Shown here piece after piece: positions 18,510 through 28,224 of a DNA stretch of 64,000 nt. The notes beneath the pieces were generated by a model. The model was not told the origin of the DNA. It searched no databases and worked only from the letters and a program-made list of their open reading frames with translations. The position numbers and the translations under genes are program-made. Source of the DNA: JAJXWB01 sp046349215 (GTDB lineage: Bacteria > Pseudomonadota > Alphaproteobacteria > Rhizobiales > Beijerinckiaceae). The stretch covers positions 496,001-560,000 of the forward strand of contig JAXMCV010000002.1 of assembly GCA_046349215.1 (NCBI GenBank), in the 5' to 3' direction. Within the stretch, counting starts at the first letter, position 1. Every line of letters begins with the position of its first letter.

Positions 18510-20300
18510 ATGAGCAGGAAGAAGGGCGGCGAGGTGATCGCCGAATATCTGGTCAAGCAGAAGACGCCGTTCGTGTTCGGCGTCTGCGGCCACGGCAATG
18601 TCGGCATTCTCGACGCGCTCTATCAGGTGCGCGACAAGGTGGCGCTGATCTCGCCGCGTCACGAGCAGGCGGCCGGGCACATGGCCGACGCCTATTTCCG
18701 CGTGAAGCATTCGCCGGTCGCCACGCTGACGTCCACCGGGCCGGGCTCCGCCAATATCGTCATGCCCTGCGTGACGGCGCTGTCGGATTCTTCCGCCTTC
18801 CTCGCCATCACCGCAAACGTTCCGACATCGCAGGCCAATCGCGCGCCGTTCCAGGAACTCTACGCCCACAACCAGTCCGATTTCGCACAGGTGCTGCGGC
18901 CTGTCGTGAAGCGCTCTTTCCAGCCGAGCCGCGTCGAGATGCTGCCGCTCGCCTTGCGCCAGGCGTTCGACACGATGGTGACGGGGCGGCCCGGCCCCGT
19001 GAACCTCGACATTCCCTACAACGTTTTCCAGGAAGAGGCGGATGTCGAGACGCCCGCGCCGTCGCACCGGCATGGCGGGCATCGGCCCAGCGCCAGCGAC
19101 GCTGACATGGCCGCGGCGGTCGAGATGATCGCGCAGGCGAAACGGCCTGTCTTCTTCGTGGGGCAAGGAACGACGCTGTCGGAGGCCGGCCCGGAGATTT
19201 CCGAATTGCAGCGGCGCTGGGGCATTCCGGTCATCACCTCGCCGAACGGCATGGGTCTCGTGCCGGCGGACGATCCGTTGACGCTCGGCTTCATCGGTCG
19301 CAACGGCGCCTATCCCGCAAACCAGGCGGGACGTTTCGCCGATCTCGTGCTCTGCATCGGCACCCGCTTCGACGACCGTTCGTCGTCGAGCTGGCATCAG
19401 GGCTATTCTTGGAATTTCCCGCACACGAAATTGCTGCAGGTTGATATCGATCCGCTGGAACTCGGTCGCAATTATCCGCCGACGCTCGGCGTCATCGCCG
19501 ACGCGAAGACATTCGCGGCGCAACTGATCGCCGCGCTGTCGAAGCGCGCCGACGTGACGCGTGACGGTTTCGCGGGCTGGCGCGCCGAGATCGCCAAGTG
19601 GCAGGCGGAATGGGAAGCTTTCGTGCGCCCGAATTTTTCCGCCGTGACCACGCCGATCCGACCGGAATACGTGGTCGGGGCGCTGACCGACGTTCTGCCC
19701 GACGACGTGATCCTGTCGCTCGATTCCGGCGTGCACCACAACTGGTTCATGCAGTTCTGGAAGCCCAGGCGCGCGCAGAGCATGCTCAACAGCTGGGGCT
19801 ATTCGTCGATGGGCTTCGGCGTCTGCGGCGTGCTCGGCGCTCAACTCGCGGCGCCCGAGCGCACCTGCGTCGCCGTTGTCGGCGACGGCGGTTTCATGAT
19901 GGCACCGCATGTGGTGGCGACAGCCGTCGAATACAATCTGCCCTGCATCTGGATCGTCTGGAACAATTTCGCCTGGGGCGCGATCCGCGACATCCAGTAC
20001 GGCATGTTCGAGGGACGCGAGTACGGCACCGCCTTCTACAAGGGCAACCAGGGGCCGGGCGGCGAGCGCTACAATCCGGACTTCGCCGCATGGGCGCGCG
20101 CCTGCGGCGCCGATGGCGTGACGGTGACGCGCAGCGAGGATCTGCGCGGCGCTGTCGCAGCAGCCGTGAAGAACCGCCGTCCGTGCGTCATCGACCTGCA
20201 TGTCGATTCCGAAGTGCGGCCGCCGTCGACCGGCACGTGGGAACTGCCGCCCATACCGCTGAAGGAGCCGGTCTTCGGGAAGCCGCATCGGATCGGTTGA
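18510..20300 (+). CDS. Thiamine-diphosphate enzyme, acetolactate synthase-like
   Basis: A 596-residue ThDP enzyme with all three domains. The ThDP-activating glutamate is E52 in SPRHEQAAGHMADAY and the cofactor/Mg motif is G458-D459-G460 with N485-N486 (GDG-X24-NN). Central domain: KRPVFFVGQGTTLSEAG to LLQVDIDPLELGRN. It is homologous to acetohydroxyacid synthase, but no regulatory subunit is nearby and the location in a catabolic operon suggests a lyase, decarboxylase or hydrolase role. Alternatives are sulfoacetaldehyde acetyltransferase or IolD-like enzymes, but I do not see a decisive signature. 31 bases follow the aldehyde dehydrogenase. Confidence 0.88.
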   Translation: MSRKKGGEVIAEYLVKQKTPFVFGVCGHGNVGILDALYQVRDKVALISPRHEQAAGHMADAYFRVKHSPVATLTSTGPGSANIVMPCVTALSDSSAFLAITANVPTSQANRAPFQELYAHNQSDFAQVLRPVVKRSFQPSRVEMLPLALRQAFDTMVTGRPGPVNLDIPYNVFQEEADVETPAPSHRHGGHRPSASDADMAAAVEMIAQAKRPVFFVGQGTTLSEAGPEISELQRRWGIPVITSPNGMGLVPADDPLTLGFIGRNGAYPANQAGRFADLVLCIGTRFDDRSSSSWHQGYSWNFPHTKLLQVDIDPLELGRNYPPTLGVIADAKTFAAQLIAALSKRADVTRDGFAGWRAEIAKWQAEWEAFVRPNFSAVTTPIRPEYVVGALTDVLPDDVILSLDSGVHHNWFMQFWKPRRAQSMLNSWGYSSMGFGVCGVLGAQLAAPERTCVAVVGDGGFMMAPHVVATAVEYNLPCIWIVWNNFAWGAIRDIQYGMFEGREYGTAFYKGNQGPGGERYNPDFAAWARACGADGVTVTRSEDLRGAVAAAVKNRRPCVIDLHVDSEVRPPSTGTWELPPIPLKEPVFGKPHRIG

Positions 20301-20344
20301 GCCATTCGGAAGCAGGAAACGAAAATCAAGGAGGGGAGTGCGCC

Positions 20345-21571
20345 ATGACCAGAATCGAAAACAGGAAGCTCTCGTTGCTGTGCGGTATTGCGGGCGCCGT
20401 CGCGCTCGCTGCAAGCGGCGCCATCGCCCAGGACAACAGTCCCGTGCGGATCGGTCTCATCTATTCGAAGCAGGGGCCGGGCGCTTCCATCGGCCAGTTC
20501 CTGCAGCGCGGCAGCGAACTCGCCGCCCAGCAGGCCGGCATGAAGGTGCTCGGACGGCCGATCGAGCTTATCTGGCTCGACGAGAACGGTCCGGAAGGTT
20601 CCCAGCAGAACATGCAGAGGCTGATTGACGAGAACAAGGTCGTCGCGGTCGTCGGCGGGAATTACTCGAATTCCGCGCTTGCGATGATGAGCGTCGCCAA
20701 TCGCGCGAAGATTCCGCTGATCCTGCCGGGCGCGGCAGCCCGCGAAATCACCGGCAAGGATTGCAGCCGCTACACGTTCCGCACGCAGGCGACCGTTCCC
20801 GTGCAGATCAACGGCCTGATGCCCTACGTGCAGCAGATCGGCAAGAAGGTCTATTTCATCACGCCCTCCTACGCCTTCGGCCAGGACATCGTGAAGTCGG
20901 CGCGCGCCGGCCTGCCGGCGATCGGCGCCACCGAAATCGGCAGCGACGAAGTTCCGATCAACACTGCCGACTATTCATCCTTCATCCTGAAGATCAGGCA
21001 GGCGAAGCCAGACGTCGTCATCGGCGGTCTCGTCGGCGGCGATCTCTCGAACTTCCTGAAGCAATGGAACGAAATGGGGATGAAGGACAAGGCGCCCTAC
21101 ACCGCCGTGGCCGTCACGGATACCGATTTCTGGGACATCGGGCCGCAGGCTTCTACCGGCATCTTCATCAAGCCCTGGTACTACGCCAACCCGAAGAACA
21201 CGGCCGCCGAAAAGAAGATGATCGACGACTTCCAGAAGAAATACGGTCAGCCGCCGTCCGACAAGACGTGGTCCGGCTGGATCGCCATGCGCGCGCTGCT
21301 CGAATCGATCGAGTCCGCCAAGTCCACCAACCCGCAGGACATCGTCACGGCGCTGGAGAAGTGGAAGAACACCGAGGGCGAGTTCCCGTTCTACTTCCGC
21401 GAGTGGGATCACCAGCTGGTGCGGCCGGCGGTGATCGTGAAGGTGAAGAACAACATCACCGACAAGTGGGACTTCATGGACTTCCTGAAGTACACGTCCG
21501 ACACGCCCGCGGACACGGAGAAGGCTTTCGGCACGAAGGAGCAGGTCGGCTGCAACATGCCGGCTCTCTGA
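20345..21571 (+). CDS. Branched-chain-type (HAAT) ABC solute-binding protein (LivK-like)
   Basis: A 408-residue periplasmic binding protein with a Sec signal peptide (SLLCGIAGAVALAASGAIA) and Peripla_BP_6 fold: VRIGLIYSKQGPGASIGQFLQ, then VAVVGGNYSNSALAM and KVYFITPSYAFGQDIV. A strong AAGGAGGGGAG box precedes the ATG. It feeds the LivH and LivMGF proteins encoded next. The family takes amino acids but also aromatic acids, amides and urea, so the neighbours should guide assignment. Confidence 0.93.
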   Translation: MTRIENRKLSLLCGIAGAVALAASGAIAQDNSPVRIGLIYSKQGPGASIGQFLQRGSELAAQQAGMKVLGRPIELIWLDENGPEGSQQNMQRLIDENKVVAVVGGNYSNSALAMMSVANRAKIPLILPGAAAREITGKDCSRYTFRTQATVPVQINGLMPYVQQIGKKVYFITPSYAFGQDIVKSARAGLPAIGATEIGSDEVPINTADYSSFILKIRQAKPDVVIGGLVGGDLSNFLKQWNEMGMKDKAPYTAVAVTDTDFWDIGPQASTGIFIKPWYYANPKNTAAEKKMIDDFQKKYGQPPSDKTWSGWIAMRALLESIESAKSTNPQDIVTALEKWKNTEGEFPFYFREWDHQLVRPAVIVKVKNNITDKWDFMDFLKYTSDTPADTEKAFGTKEQVGCNMPAL

Positions 21572-21611
21572 GCCGGCGTCCCCGCACGCAGCCGTTCGCG
21601 GAAGAACAGAC

Positions 21612-22481
21612 ATGCTCGACATCCTCGTCTCGCAAACCGTGAACGGCCTCGTGCTGGGGTTCATCTACGTCCTGATCGCCGTGGGTCTTTCGATCACCTT
21701 CGGCCTTCTGGGCGTCATCAATTTCGCGCATGGCGCGTTCTTCGCGCTGGGCGCCTATTTCGCCTGGCAATTGTTCCGGTGGTTCGGCTGGAGCGCGGTG
21801 ATCTTCGCGCCGCTTCTGGTCGGACTGGTCGGCATGGCGCTGGAGGCGACGCTGATCCGTCGCCTCTACGGCAAGGAGCCGCTGCTCAGCCTCGTCGTCA
21901 CCTTCGCGCTGGCTCTGCTCATCGAAGCTCTTATCCGCGTCGTCTGGGGCGCCGACGGCAAGCCGTTCAACCCGCCGCCGTTCCTTGCCGGCATCATCGA
22001 GGTCGGGCCGCTGCTCATCACCAAATACAGGGCGGCGGTTCTCGGCGTGACGGTGGCGACGCTTCTCGGCCTGTGGGCGTTCCTCGCCTGGACGCCCTAC
22101 GGACGCGTGCTGCGCGCCGGCAGCCGCGATCCCGAAATGGTCGAACTGCTCGGCATCAACCTGCCGCGCGTGCTCAACGCCGTCTTTGGCCTCGGCTGCG
22201 CGCTGGCGGCGATCGCCGGCGTGCTCGCCGCGCCCCTGTGGACGGTGTCGCCGTCCATGTCGGCCAATGCCGTCATGCCCGCTTTCGTCGTCGTCGCGAT
22301 CGGCGGCCTCGGTTCGTTTCTCGGCGCGGTGGTCGCCGGCCTCGCCGTCGGCGTCGTCACGGCGCTGACCATCCAGTTCTGGCCGGAAGCATCGGCCGGC
22401 GCGATGTATGCGCTGATGTTCACGATCATGCTGCTGCGTCCGCGCGGCCTGTTCGGCGAGAAGTGGGAGCGCTTCGAATGA
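21612..22481 (+). CDS. livH: HAAT-type ABC permease (LivH-like)
   Basis: A 289-residue integral membrane permease of the LivH family, about eight hydrophobic segments. The conserved LivH features are GLSITFGLLGVINFAHGAFFALGAY near residues 24-48 and the coupling loop around RAGSRDPEMVELLGIN. It ends in RPRGLFGEKWERFE, the usual last-helix boundary. It overlaps the permease-ATPase fusion gene by 4 bases (ATGA). Substrate unknown; the name refers to family only. Confidence 0.92.
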   Translation: MLDILVSQTVNGLVLGFIYVLIAVGLSITFGLLGVINFAHGAFFALGAYFAWQLFRWFGWSAVIFAPLLVGLVGMALEATLIRRLYGKEPLLSLVVTFALALLIEALIRVVWGADGKPFNPPPFLAGIIEVGPLLITKYRAAVLGVTVATLLGLWAFLAWTPYGRVLRAGSRDPEMVELLGINLPRVLNAVFGLGCALAAIAGVLAAPLWTVSPSMSANAVMPAFVVVAIGGLGSFLGAVVAGLAVGVVTALTIQFWPEASAGAMYALMFTIMLLRPRGLFGEKWERFE

Positions 22482-25048
22482 AGCCGCCGACGTCGCCGCT
22501 CGCCCGTCTCTGGGCCAATCCCATCGTCGTGATGACGGTCGTGCTGATCGCCGCGTCCGGCATCGCGCTCGGCGTCGGCATGCCGATCCATCGCGTCACG
22601 CAGATCGCCATCTACACGCTCTACGCCGCCGGCGTGAACTTCCTGATCGGCTATCTCGGCCTCGTGCCTTTCGGCGCGTCTTTCTTCTTCGGCTGCGCCA
22701 GCTATGCGCTGGCGATCAGCGCCGGCTACATGTCCGGCGGCAACGAGATCGCCGGCCTCGCCATCGCGCTCCTGTTCTCGGTGCTGCTGGCGCTGGTCGT
22801 CGGCGCGATCATACTGCGCCGGCGCGGCCTGTATTTCTCGCTGCTGACGCTCGCCTGCTCGCAGATCGCCTTCGAGATCGCCTTCAAGTGGACGAGCTTC
22901 ACCGGCGGCGAAAACGGCCTGCAGCACGTCAACCGGCCGCTGTTTCCGTCGGCCTTCGCCTTCCATGTCTTCGCGCTGGTCGTCATTCTCGGCGTCCTCG
23001 CGCTCATGTGGCGCATCGCCCACACGCCGTTCGGCCGGCTGATGCAGGCGCTGCGCGACAACGAGCAGCGCGTCGCCAGCCTGGGCTTCGACACGTATCT
23101 CACAAAGCTCGTCGGCCTCGTCATCGCGGGCGCGGCCATCGGCGTCGCCGGCGGCCTGATGGCGCTGCTGCTGCAGGGCGCCTACGCCAACAACCTCAAC
23201 TGGCAGCACGCCGGCGATCCCGTGCTGATGGCGGCGCTCGGCGGCGTCCATCATTTCATCGGTCCGCTGTGGGGCGCCATCGTCTTCATCGTGCTCGAGG
23301 ACCGGCTCAGCGCCATCACAGAGAACTGGTGGCTGATCTTCGCGCCGATCATCATCGCCTTCGCGCTCCTGTCGTTCGAAGGCATACAGGGCGTATTCCA
23401 GCGCATGATCGGCCGCGACCGCTGGACGCTGACGCGCTGGGGCGTGCCCGAGCGTCCCGCGAAGATCGAACCTTATGCGCCTGCCGTGTCGGCCGCCGGC
23501 AGCGATCTCTCGAAGCCGATCCTTTCGGTGCGCAATCTCTCCAAGAGCTTCGGTTCGATCGTCACGCAGAGCGACATATCGCTCGATGTCGCCCATACCG
23601 GCCTGCACAGCCTGATCGGCCCGAACGGCGCCGGCAAGACGACCTTCTTCAACCTGCTGACCGGCGTGCACAGGCCGGACGGCGGCGAAATCGAATTCGA
23701 GGGGCGTTCCATTGGGCGCCTTTCGCCGCACGAGCGCGCCCGGCTCGGCATTTCGCGTTCGTTCCAGATTCTCAGCGTCTTCCCGAATCTCACGGCTTTC
23801 GAAAACGTGCGCGTCGCCGTGCAGGCTGCGCATCGCAACTGGTTCGGCCTGTGGAGCGACGCCTATGCCGACGAAGCGTCCAACATGCGCGTCTGGTCGC
23901 TTCTCGATGCGGTCGGTCTTGCCGATCGCGCGGCCGAATTGTGCTCGGCGCTGTCGCATGGCGAAAAGCGGCTTCTCGAGATCGCCGTGTCGCTGGCGAC
24001 CGACGCGCGCCTGCTGCTTCTGGACGAACCGCTGGCGGGCCTCGCCGAATCCGATCGCGAAGTCGTCGGGCGCCTGATCCGCAAGCTGGCTGCGACGCAT
24101 TCGGTGTTCCTGATCGAACACGATATCGACCGCGTCCTTGCCCTTTCCGACCGCATCACCGTCCTGCACCAGGGTCGCCTGATCGCCGACGGCAAGCCCG
24201 CCGAGGTGGCGCGCAATCGCGAGGTCGTCACCGCCTATCTAGGCGACGCCGCCGCATCGGCGCCGGTCAATGTCGCGCGCCTGCGTCCGGCGAAAGCCGT
24301 GGCGTCCGACACGAAGCCGCTGCTGCGTCTGGAAGGCGTGCGTTCCGGCTATGGCGGCGGCGTGGTGCTCGACGGAATCGACATGGTCGTGCGGCCCGGC
24401 GAGGTCGTGGCGCTGCTCGGCCGCAACGGCGTCGGCAAGACGACGGCCATGCGCACGATCACCGGCGTCCTGCCGGCCAGCGCCGGGCGCATCGAATTCG
24501 ACGGCGTCGACATCACGCAGAAGCGCGCCGACGAGATCAACCGCCTCGGCATTTCGCTCGTGCCCGAGGGGCGCCGGCTTTTCCCCAACCTGACGGTGGT
24601 CGAGAACCTCAAGCTGGCGGCGCGGCCGGGCGGGGCGACACAGGAAGAGATTTTCGACCTGTTCCCGCGTCTGGCCGAGCGCGCGCGCTCGCGCGGCGAA
24701 AACCTGTCCGGCGGCGAACGCCAGATGGTGGCGATCGCGCGCGCGCTCATGGCGCCGAGCAAGCTCATCCTGCTCGACGAACCGTTCGAGGGCCTGGCGC
24801 CGGCGGTCGTCCACGAAGTGCGCGAAGCCGTCATGAAGCTGACGACGCGGGCGAGCCTCGTCATCGTCGAACATCACGCCGAAAGCGTGCTTGCCATGGC
24901 CGACCGCGCCTATGCGCTCGTCAACGGACGCGTCGCCTATGGCGGCGATGCGGCGGAACTCGCCGCCGACAAGGCGCTGCAGGAGCGACTGCTCGGCGTC
25001 GTTCACGCGAGCGCGCCCGAAAGCAGGACAGCGGGCGTCTCGGCATGA
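22478..25048 (+). CDS. LivM-LivG-LivF single-chain permease/ATPase/ATPase fusion
   Basis: An 856-residue protein fusing three normally separate subunits. LivM-type permease occupies about 1-330 (GLYFSLLTLACSQIAFE, AALGGVHHFIGPLWGA). LivG-type ATPase spans about 345-600 (Walker A GPNGAGKTT at 381-389, signature LSHGEKR, Walker B LLLLDEP). LivF-type ATPase spans about 612-845 (Walker A GRNGVGKTT near 648-656, signature LSGGERQ, Walker B LILLDEP). The reading frame is continuous with no frameshift. Linkers are short and proline/alanine-rich (330-346, 596-614). With LivK and LivH it makes a complete importer. It starts by ATGA overlap with livH and ends in one with the isomerase gene. Confidence 0.93.
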   Translation: MKPPTSPLARLWANPIVVMTVVLIAASGIALGVGMPIHRVTQIAIYTLYAAGVNFLIGYLGLVPFGASFFFGCASYALAISAGYMSGGNEIAGLAIALLFSVLLALVVGAIILRRRGLYFSLLTLACSQIAFEIAFKWTSFTGGENGLQHVNRPLFPSAFAFHVFALVVILGVLALMWRIAHTPFGRLMQALRDNEQRVASLGFDTYLTKLVGLVIAGAAIGVAGGLMALLLQGAYANNLNWQHAGDPVLMAALGGVHHFIGPLWGAIVFIVLEDRLSAITENWWLIFAPIIIAFALLSFEGIQGVFQRMIGRDRWTLTRWGVPERPAKIEPYAPAVSAAGSDLSKPILSVRNLSKSFGSIVTQSDISLDVAHTGLHSLIGPNGAGKTTFFNLLTGVHRPDGGEIEFEGRSIGRLSPHERARLGISRSFQILSVFPNLTAFENVRVAVQAAHRNWFGLWSDAYADEASNMRVWSLLDAVGLADRAAELCSALSHGEKRLLEIAVSLATDARLLLLDEPLAGLAESDREVVGRLIRKLAATHSVFLIEHDIDRVLALSDRITVLHQGRLIADGKPAEVARNREVVTAYLGDAAASAPVNVARLRPAKAVASDTKPLLRLEGVRSGYGGGVVLDGIDMVVRPGEVVALLGRNGVGKTTAMRTITGVLPASAGRIEFDGVDITQKRADEINRLGISLVPEGRRLFPNLTVVENLKLAARPGGATQEEIFDLFPRLAERARSRGENLSGGERQMVAIARALMAPSKLILLDEPFEGLAPAVVHEVREAVMKLTTRASLVIVEHHAESVLAMADRAYALVNGRVAYGGDAAELAADKALQERLLGVVHASAPESRTAGVSA

Positions 25049-25878
25049 GAGAGATCGCCGTCAATACCTATGGCTATATCTGGTCGACGCCGGCGGCGGA
25101 TTGCATCCGGCGGCTCGCCGATCTCGGCTACAGGAATTTCGAGCTGATGATCCATCCGCCGCACCTGCCGCTCGACGGCATGTCGGCTGCCGCGCGACGC
25201 GACCTGCGGGGAGCCGTGGAGGCGGCGGGCGCGCGCATCACGTCGGTGAACATGCCGAGCCTCGACCAGAATCTGGCGAGCGCCTTCGGTCGCGTGCGCG
25301 AGGCCTCCGTCGCCATGTTCCTCGACGCGATCGATCTCGTCGCGGACATCGGCGCGCCCTGGCTCGTGACGGTGCCCGGCCGCATGAGCCCGCTCTTTCC
25401 GCCGTCGCTCGAAAATCGCTTCGGGTGGATGCGGGAGAGCATAGAGCGCCTGCTGCCGCGCGCCGAGGCGCGCGGCATCGGTCTCGCCATCGAGAACGTG
25501 CCCTTCGCGTCATTCCCGGACGCCGTGAACCTCGGCGCCTTCGTGCGCGACTTCTCCTCGCGGTCGATCGGCGTCTGCTACGATGCCGCCAACGCGCATT
25601 TCATCGGCGAGGACGTGGCTGAAGGCGTCGCGCAACTCGCCGATCTCCTGAAAGTCGTGCATCTCTCGGACACGACGCGGCAGGTCTGGCGGCACGATCG
25701 CATCGGTCTCGGCGACGTGCCCGCTGAAGCATTCGCGCGGGCGCTCGACGAGGCCGGCTTTAAGGGGCCGTGCACGCTGGAGATCATCGACGCCGACAGC
25801 GAAGGCGCGCTGGCGGAATCCTGCCGCGCCCTGGCGCCGCTCGGTTTCGCCGCGCCGCAGGCGGGGACGCGCGCATGA
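25045..25878 (+). CDS. Sugar phosphate isomerase/epimerase-type TIM barrel (AP_endonuc_2)
   Basis: A 277-residue xylose-isomerase-like TIM barrel. Metal-binding positions of the family are visible: E in LAIENVPF, D in CYDAANAHF, H in VVHLSDT and E in CTLEIID. Members isomerise or epimerise sugars, inosose, hydroxypyruvate or 3-dehydroshikimate. It starts by 4-base overlap with the transporter fusion, so metabolism of the imported substrate is the likely role. It overlaps the next epimerase gene by 4 bases. Confidence 0.85.
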   Translation: MREIAVNTYGYIWSTPAADCIRRLADLGYRNFELMIHPPHLPLDGMSAAARRDLRGAVEAAGARITSVNMPSLDQNLASAFGRVREASVAMFLDAIDLVADIGAPWLVTVPGRMSPLFPPSLENRFGWMRESIERLLPRAEARGIGLAIENVPFASFPDAVNLGAFVRDFSSRSIGVCYDAANAHFIGEDVAEGVAQLADLLKVVHLSDTTRQVWRHDRIGLGDVPAEAFARALDEAGFKGPCTLEIIDADSEGALAESCRALAPLGFAAPQAGTRA

Positions 25879-26804
25879 GCACGGTCCTCGTGACCGGCGC
25901 GGCCGGGCTCCTCGGTCGGTTCGTCGTGCGCGAACTTCTGGCGCAAGGCTACAGGGTGCGCGGCCTCGATCGCCGGGCCGGCGAGACGGATGCAGAATGG
26001 CATGTCGGGGACGTGACCGATCCGGCTTTGGTCGCCAGAGCGATGACGGGCGTCGACGGCGTGATGCATATCGCCGCCATCCCGAACATCTGGTCGGGCG
26101 ACGGGCAGACGATCATGCGCGTCAACCTGCTCGGGACTTATACGGTGTTCGAGGCGGCAGAAGCCGCCGGCGTGAAGCGCGCAATCTTCTGCTCCAGCGA
26201 TTCCGTGGCCGGCTACACGGTGCGCGAAGGCCGCATGCTGCCTCCACGTTACGCGCCGCTCGATCTCGATCATCCTTTGCTCGCCACCGACCCTTACGCG
26301 ATCAGCAAGGTCATGGGCGAGGATCTGGCGCGCGCCTATGCGCTGCGCGGCATGAGCGTTGTCGCGCTGCGCACCGTCTTCGTCGCCTATCCGGAAATGG
26401 CCTGCGAGATTCTTGCGCGTGCGAAAGATCCCGCGGTCTATCGCGGGCCGATGGCGGGCGGTTCGTCGTCGGCCGGCGGCGGGCCGCTGCACCATCACAT
26501 CGACCCGCGCGACCTGGCGCGCGCCTTCCGCCTGGCGCTCGAACTGCCGATGCAACCGGGCGGGTTCGAATGCTTCTATCTTTCGGCGCAGGTGACGCTG
26601 TCGCCCGAGCCGACGATCGAACGGCTGCGTCGCCTGCATGGCGACGCTGTTCAAATCCGCAATCCGCAGCTCTACGCGCGCCAGCCCTTCGCCCCCCTGT
26701 ACGATCTGGCGCACGCCGCCGAACGGCTCGGTTTCACCGCCCATATCGACCAGCGCCATCTTCTCGCCGGCCTGCCCGGCTTTCCCCCTGGAGAGAAACA
26801 ATGA
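25875..26804 (+). CDS. NAD-dependent epimerase/dehydratase (extended SDR)
   Basis: A 309-residue extended short-chain dehydrogenase. Rossmann motif GAAGLLG (8-14), acidic NAD-specificity region GLDRRAGE, and catalytic Y141-x3-K145 (YAISK). Substrate domain contains HHHIDPRDLARAF. The family acts on nucleotide sugars or, in catabolic operons such as this, on free hexoses and sugar acids (uronate or aldose dehydrogenases). Both ends overlap neighbours by 4 bases. Confidence 0.88.
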   Translation: MSTVLVTGAAGLLGRFVVRELLAQGYRVRGLDRRAGETDAEWHVGDVTDPALVARAMTGVDGVMHIAAIPNIWSGDGQTIMRVNLLGTYTVFEAAEAAGVKRAIFCSSDSVAGYTVREGRMLPPRYAPLDLDHPLLATDPYAISKVMGEDLARAYALRGMSVVALRTVFVAYPEMACEILARAKDPAVYRGPMAGGSSSAGGGPLHHHIDPRDLARAFRLALELPMQPGGFECFYLSAQVTLSPEPTIERLRRLHGDAVQIRNPQLYARQPFAPLYDLAHAAERLGFTAHIDQRHLLAGLPGFPPGEKQ

Positions 26805-27217
26805 CCTTCGTCTCGCCAAAGCCCGACGCCTTCGCCGATGCGGCGAAGAAGAAATATGCCGCGACCCGCAATCTCGGCGAATTGTTCTGGACGCAATATC
26901 CCGGGCATTTCAATCATGCGCTTTCGAAGGCGATAGTGACGCCGGCGACGACCGGCAGCCGTTTCTTCGACTATCGCATCTCGTCCTACGAGCCCGGCGC
27001 GCATGTCGAAAGCCATGTCCACGCCGTGCAGGAGCAGATCTATCATGTGCTATCCGGCGAGGGGCTGCTGATCCTCGACGGCGAGCGGCGCCTCGTGCGC
27101 GCCAACGACGTGACCTACATTCCGCCGGGCGTCGTTCACGAATTCCATTGCACCGGCAACGATCCGCTGCTGTTCCTGGTCATCACCAGCCCGCCGACCG
27201 ACGAGGAGCCGCGCTGA
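26801..27217 (+). CDS. Cupin-domain protein
   Basis: A 138-residue single-domain cupin. Motif 1 contains the metal-binding histidines and glutamate in HVESHVHAVQEQIYHVLSGEG; motif 2 is NDVTYIPPGVVHEFH. Such proteins are small metal-dependent isomerases, lyases or dioxygenases, or ligand-binding modules. It sits between two epimerase/dehydratase genes, favouring a sugar isomerase or dehydratase accessory role. A GAGAG box lies in the end of the preceding gene. Confidence 0.85.
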   Translation: MTFVSPKPDAFADAAKKKYAATRNLGELFWTQYPGHFNHALSKAIVTPATTGSRFFDYRISSYEPGAHVESHVHAVQEQIYHVLSGEGLLILDGERRLVRANDVTYIPPGVVHEFHCTGNDPLLFLVITSPPTDEEPR

Positions 27218-27225
27218 GACGAGCC

Positions 27226-28197
27226 ATGTCACGAAACATGTCGCGCAAGATACTCGTAACTGGCGGATGCGGCTGGCTGGGCGCGGCGATCGTGCGCGCG
27301 CTGCTGGCGCGCGGCGACAGCGTCATCGCGACGGATCTGGCGATCTCGCCCGCCATGGCGACGCTCGCGACGCGCGAGCAGGGATTGAAGTTCCAGGCTG
27401 CCGATCTCGGCGAATGGCGGCAGGTGATCGACCTTTTTTCCGCGCATCGGCCGGATGCGGTCGTTCATACGGCGGCCATCGTCGGCGTGATCCAGTGCGC
27501 CCAACTGCCGACCCGCGCGCTGCGCGTCAATGTCGAAGGTTCCATCAACCTGTTCGAAGCGATGCGCCTGTCCGGCGTGAAGCGCGTCGTGCACATCAGC
27601 ACCGAGGAGACCTACGGCGATTTCCTCTCGCCCGTCATCGACGAGGATCATCCGCAAAGGCCGGTCAGCATCTACGGCCTGACGAAGCTGACGACGGAAC
27701 ATTACGGGCGCGTCTATTCGCGCGAGCATGGGCTCGAATGCATCAACGCGCGCACCTGCTGGGTCTATGGCCCGCATCTGCCGCGCCTGCGCATGCCGCG
27801 CACCTTCGTCGAGGCCGCCTTGCGCGGCGAGGCGTTCCACCAGGCAGACGGCGGCGATCTGGCTGTCGACCAGGTCTATATCGACGATACGGTGCATGGC
27901 GTGCTGCTGGCGCTCGACAAGGACCGGCATCGCTTCGAATCCTACAATATCGCCACAGGCGTCGCGCCAACGCTTCGCGATGCGGCCGAAGCCGTCAATC
28001 GCGCCATACCGGGCGCAAGGATCAGCGTCGGCGACACCGCGCCGTATCGTCATGGCGGCGTCGTGCTCAGCGCGACAAAAGGCGCGCTCGACATTTCGCG
28101 CGCCCGGGAGGAACTCGGTTATGAACCGCGCTTCGATCTCCAGAAAGGGATCGAGGCGACCATCGCCGCGACGCGCGCCGCAATGGCCGCGCCGTAA
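27226..28197 (+). CDS. NAD-dependent epimerase/dehydratase (extended SDR), second copy
   Basis: A 323-residue extended SDR only distantly like the one at 25875-26804. Rossmann motif GGCGWLG lies near 13-19 and the catalytic pair is Y150-x3-K154 (SIYGLTK). The VVHTAAIVGVIQC and VDQVYIDDTVHG segments fit UDP-sugar epimerase/NAD-dependent sugar dehydrogenase topology. Two in-frame ATGs, at 27226 and 27238, are possible starts; the first is given. It lies 8 bases after the cupin. Confidence 0.87.
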   Translation: MSRNMSRKILVTGGCGWLGAAIVRALLARGDSVIATDLAISPAMATLATREQGLKFQAADLGEWRQVIDLFSAHRPDAVVHTAAIVGVIQCAQLPTRALRVNVEGSINLFEAMRLSGVKRVVHISTEETYGDFLSPVIDEDHPQRPVSIYGLTKLTTEHYGRVYSREHGLECINARTCWVYGPHLPRLRMPRTFVEAALRGEAFHQADGGDLAVDQVYIDDTVHGVLLALDKDRHRFESYNIATGVAPTLRDAAEAVNRAIPGARISVGDTAPYRHGGVVLSATKGALDISRAREELGYEPRFDLQKGIEATIAATRAAMAAP

Positions 28198-28224
28198 AGC
28201 AAACCCAACCATGCAGGATCATCC

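Noticed and set aside
22097..24169. 690-codon minus-strand frame opposite the Liv transporter
   Set aside because: Shadow of the permease/ATPase fusion gene, which has full Walker and permease motifs.
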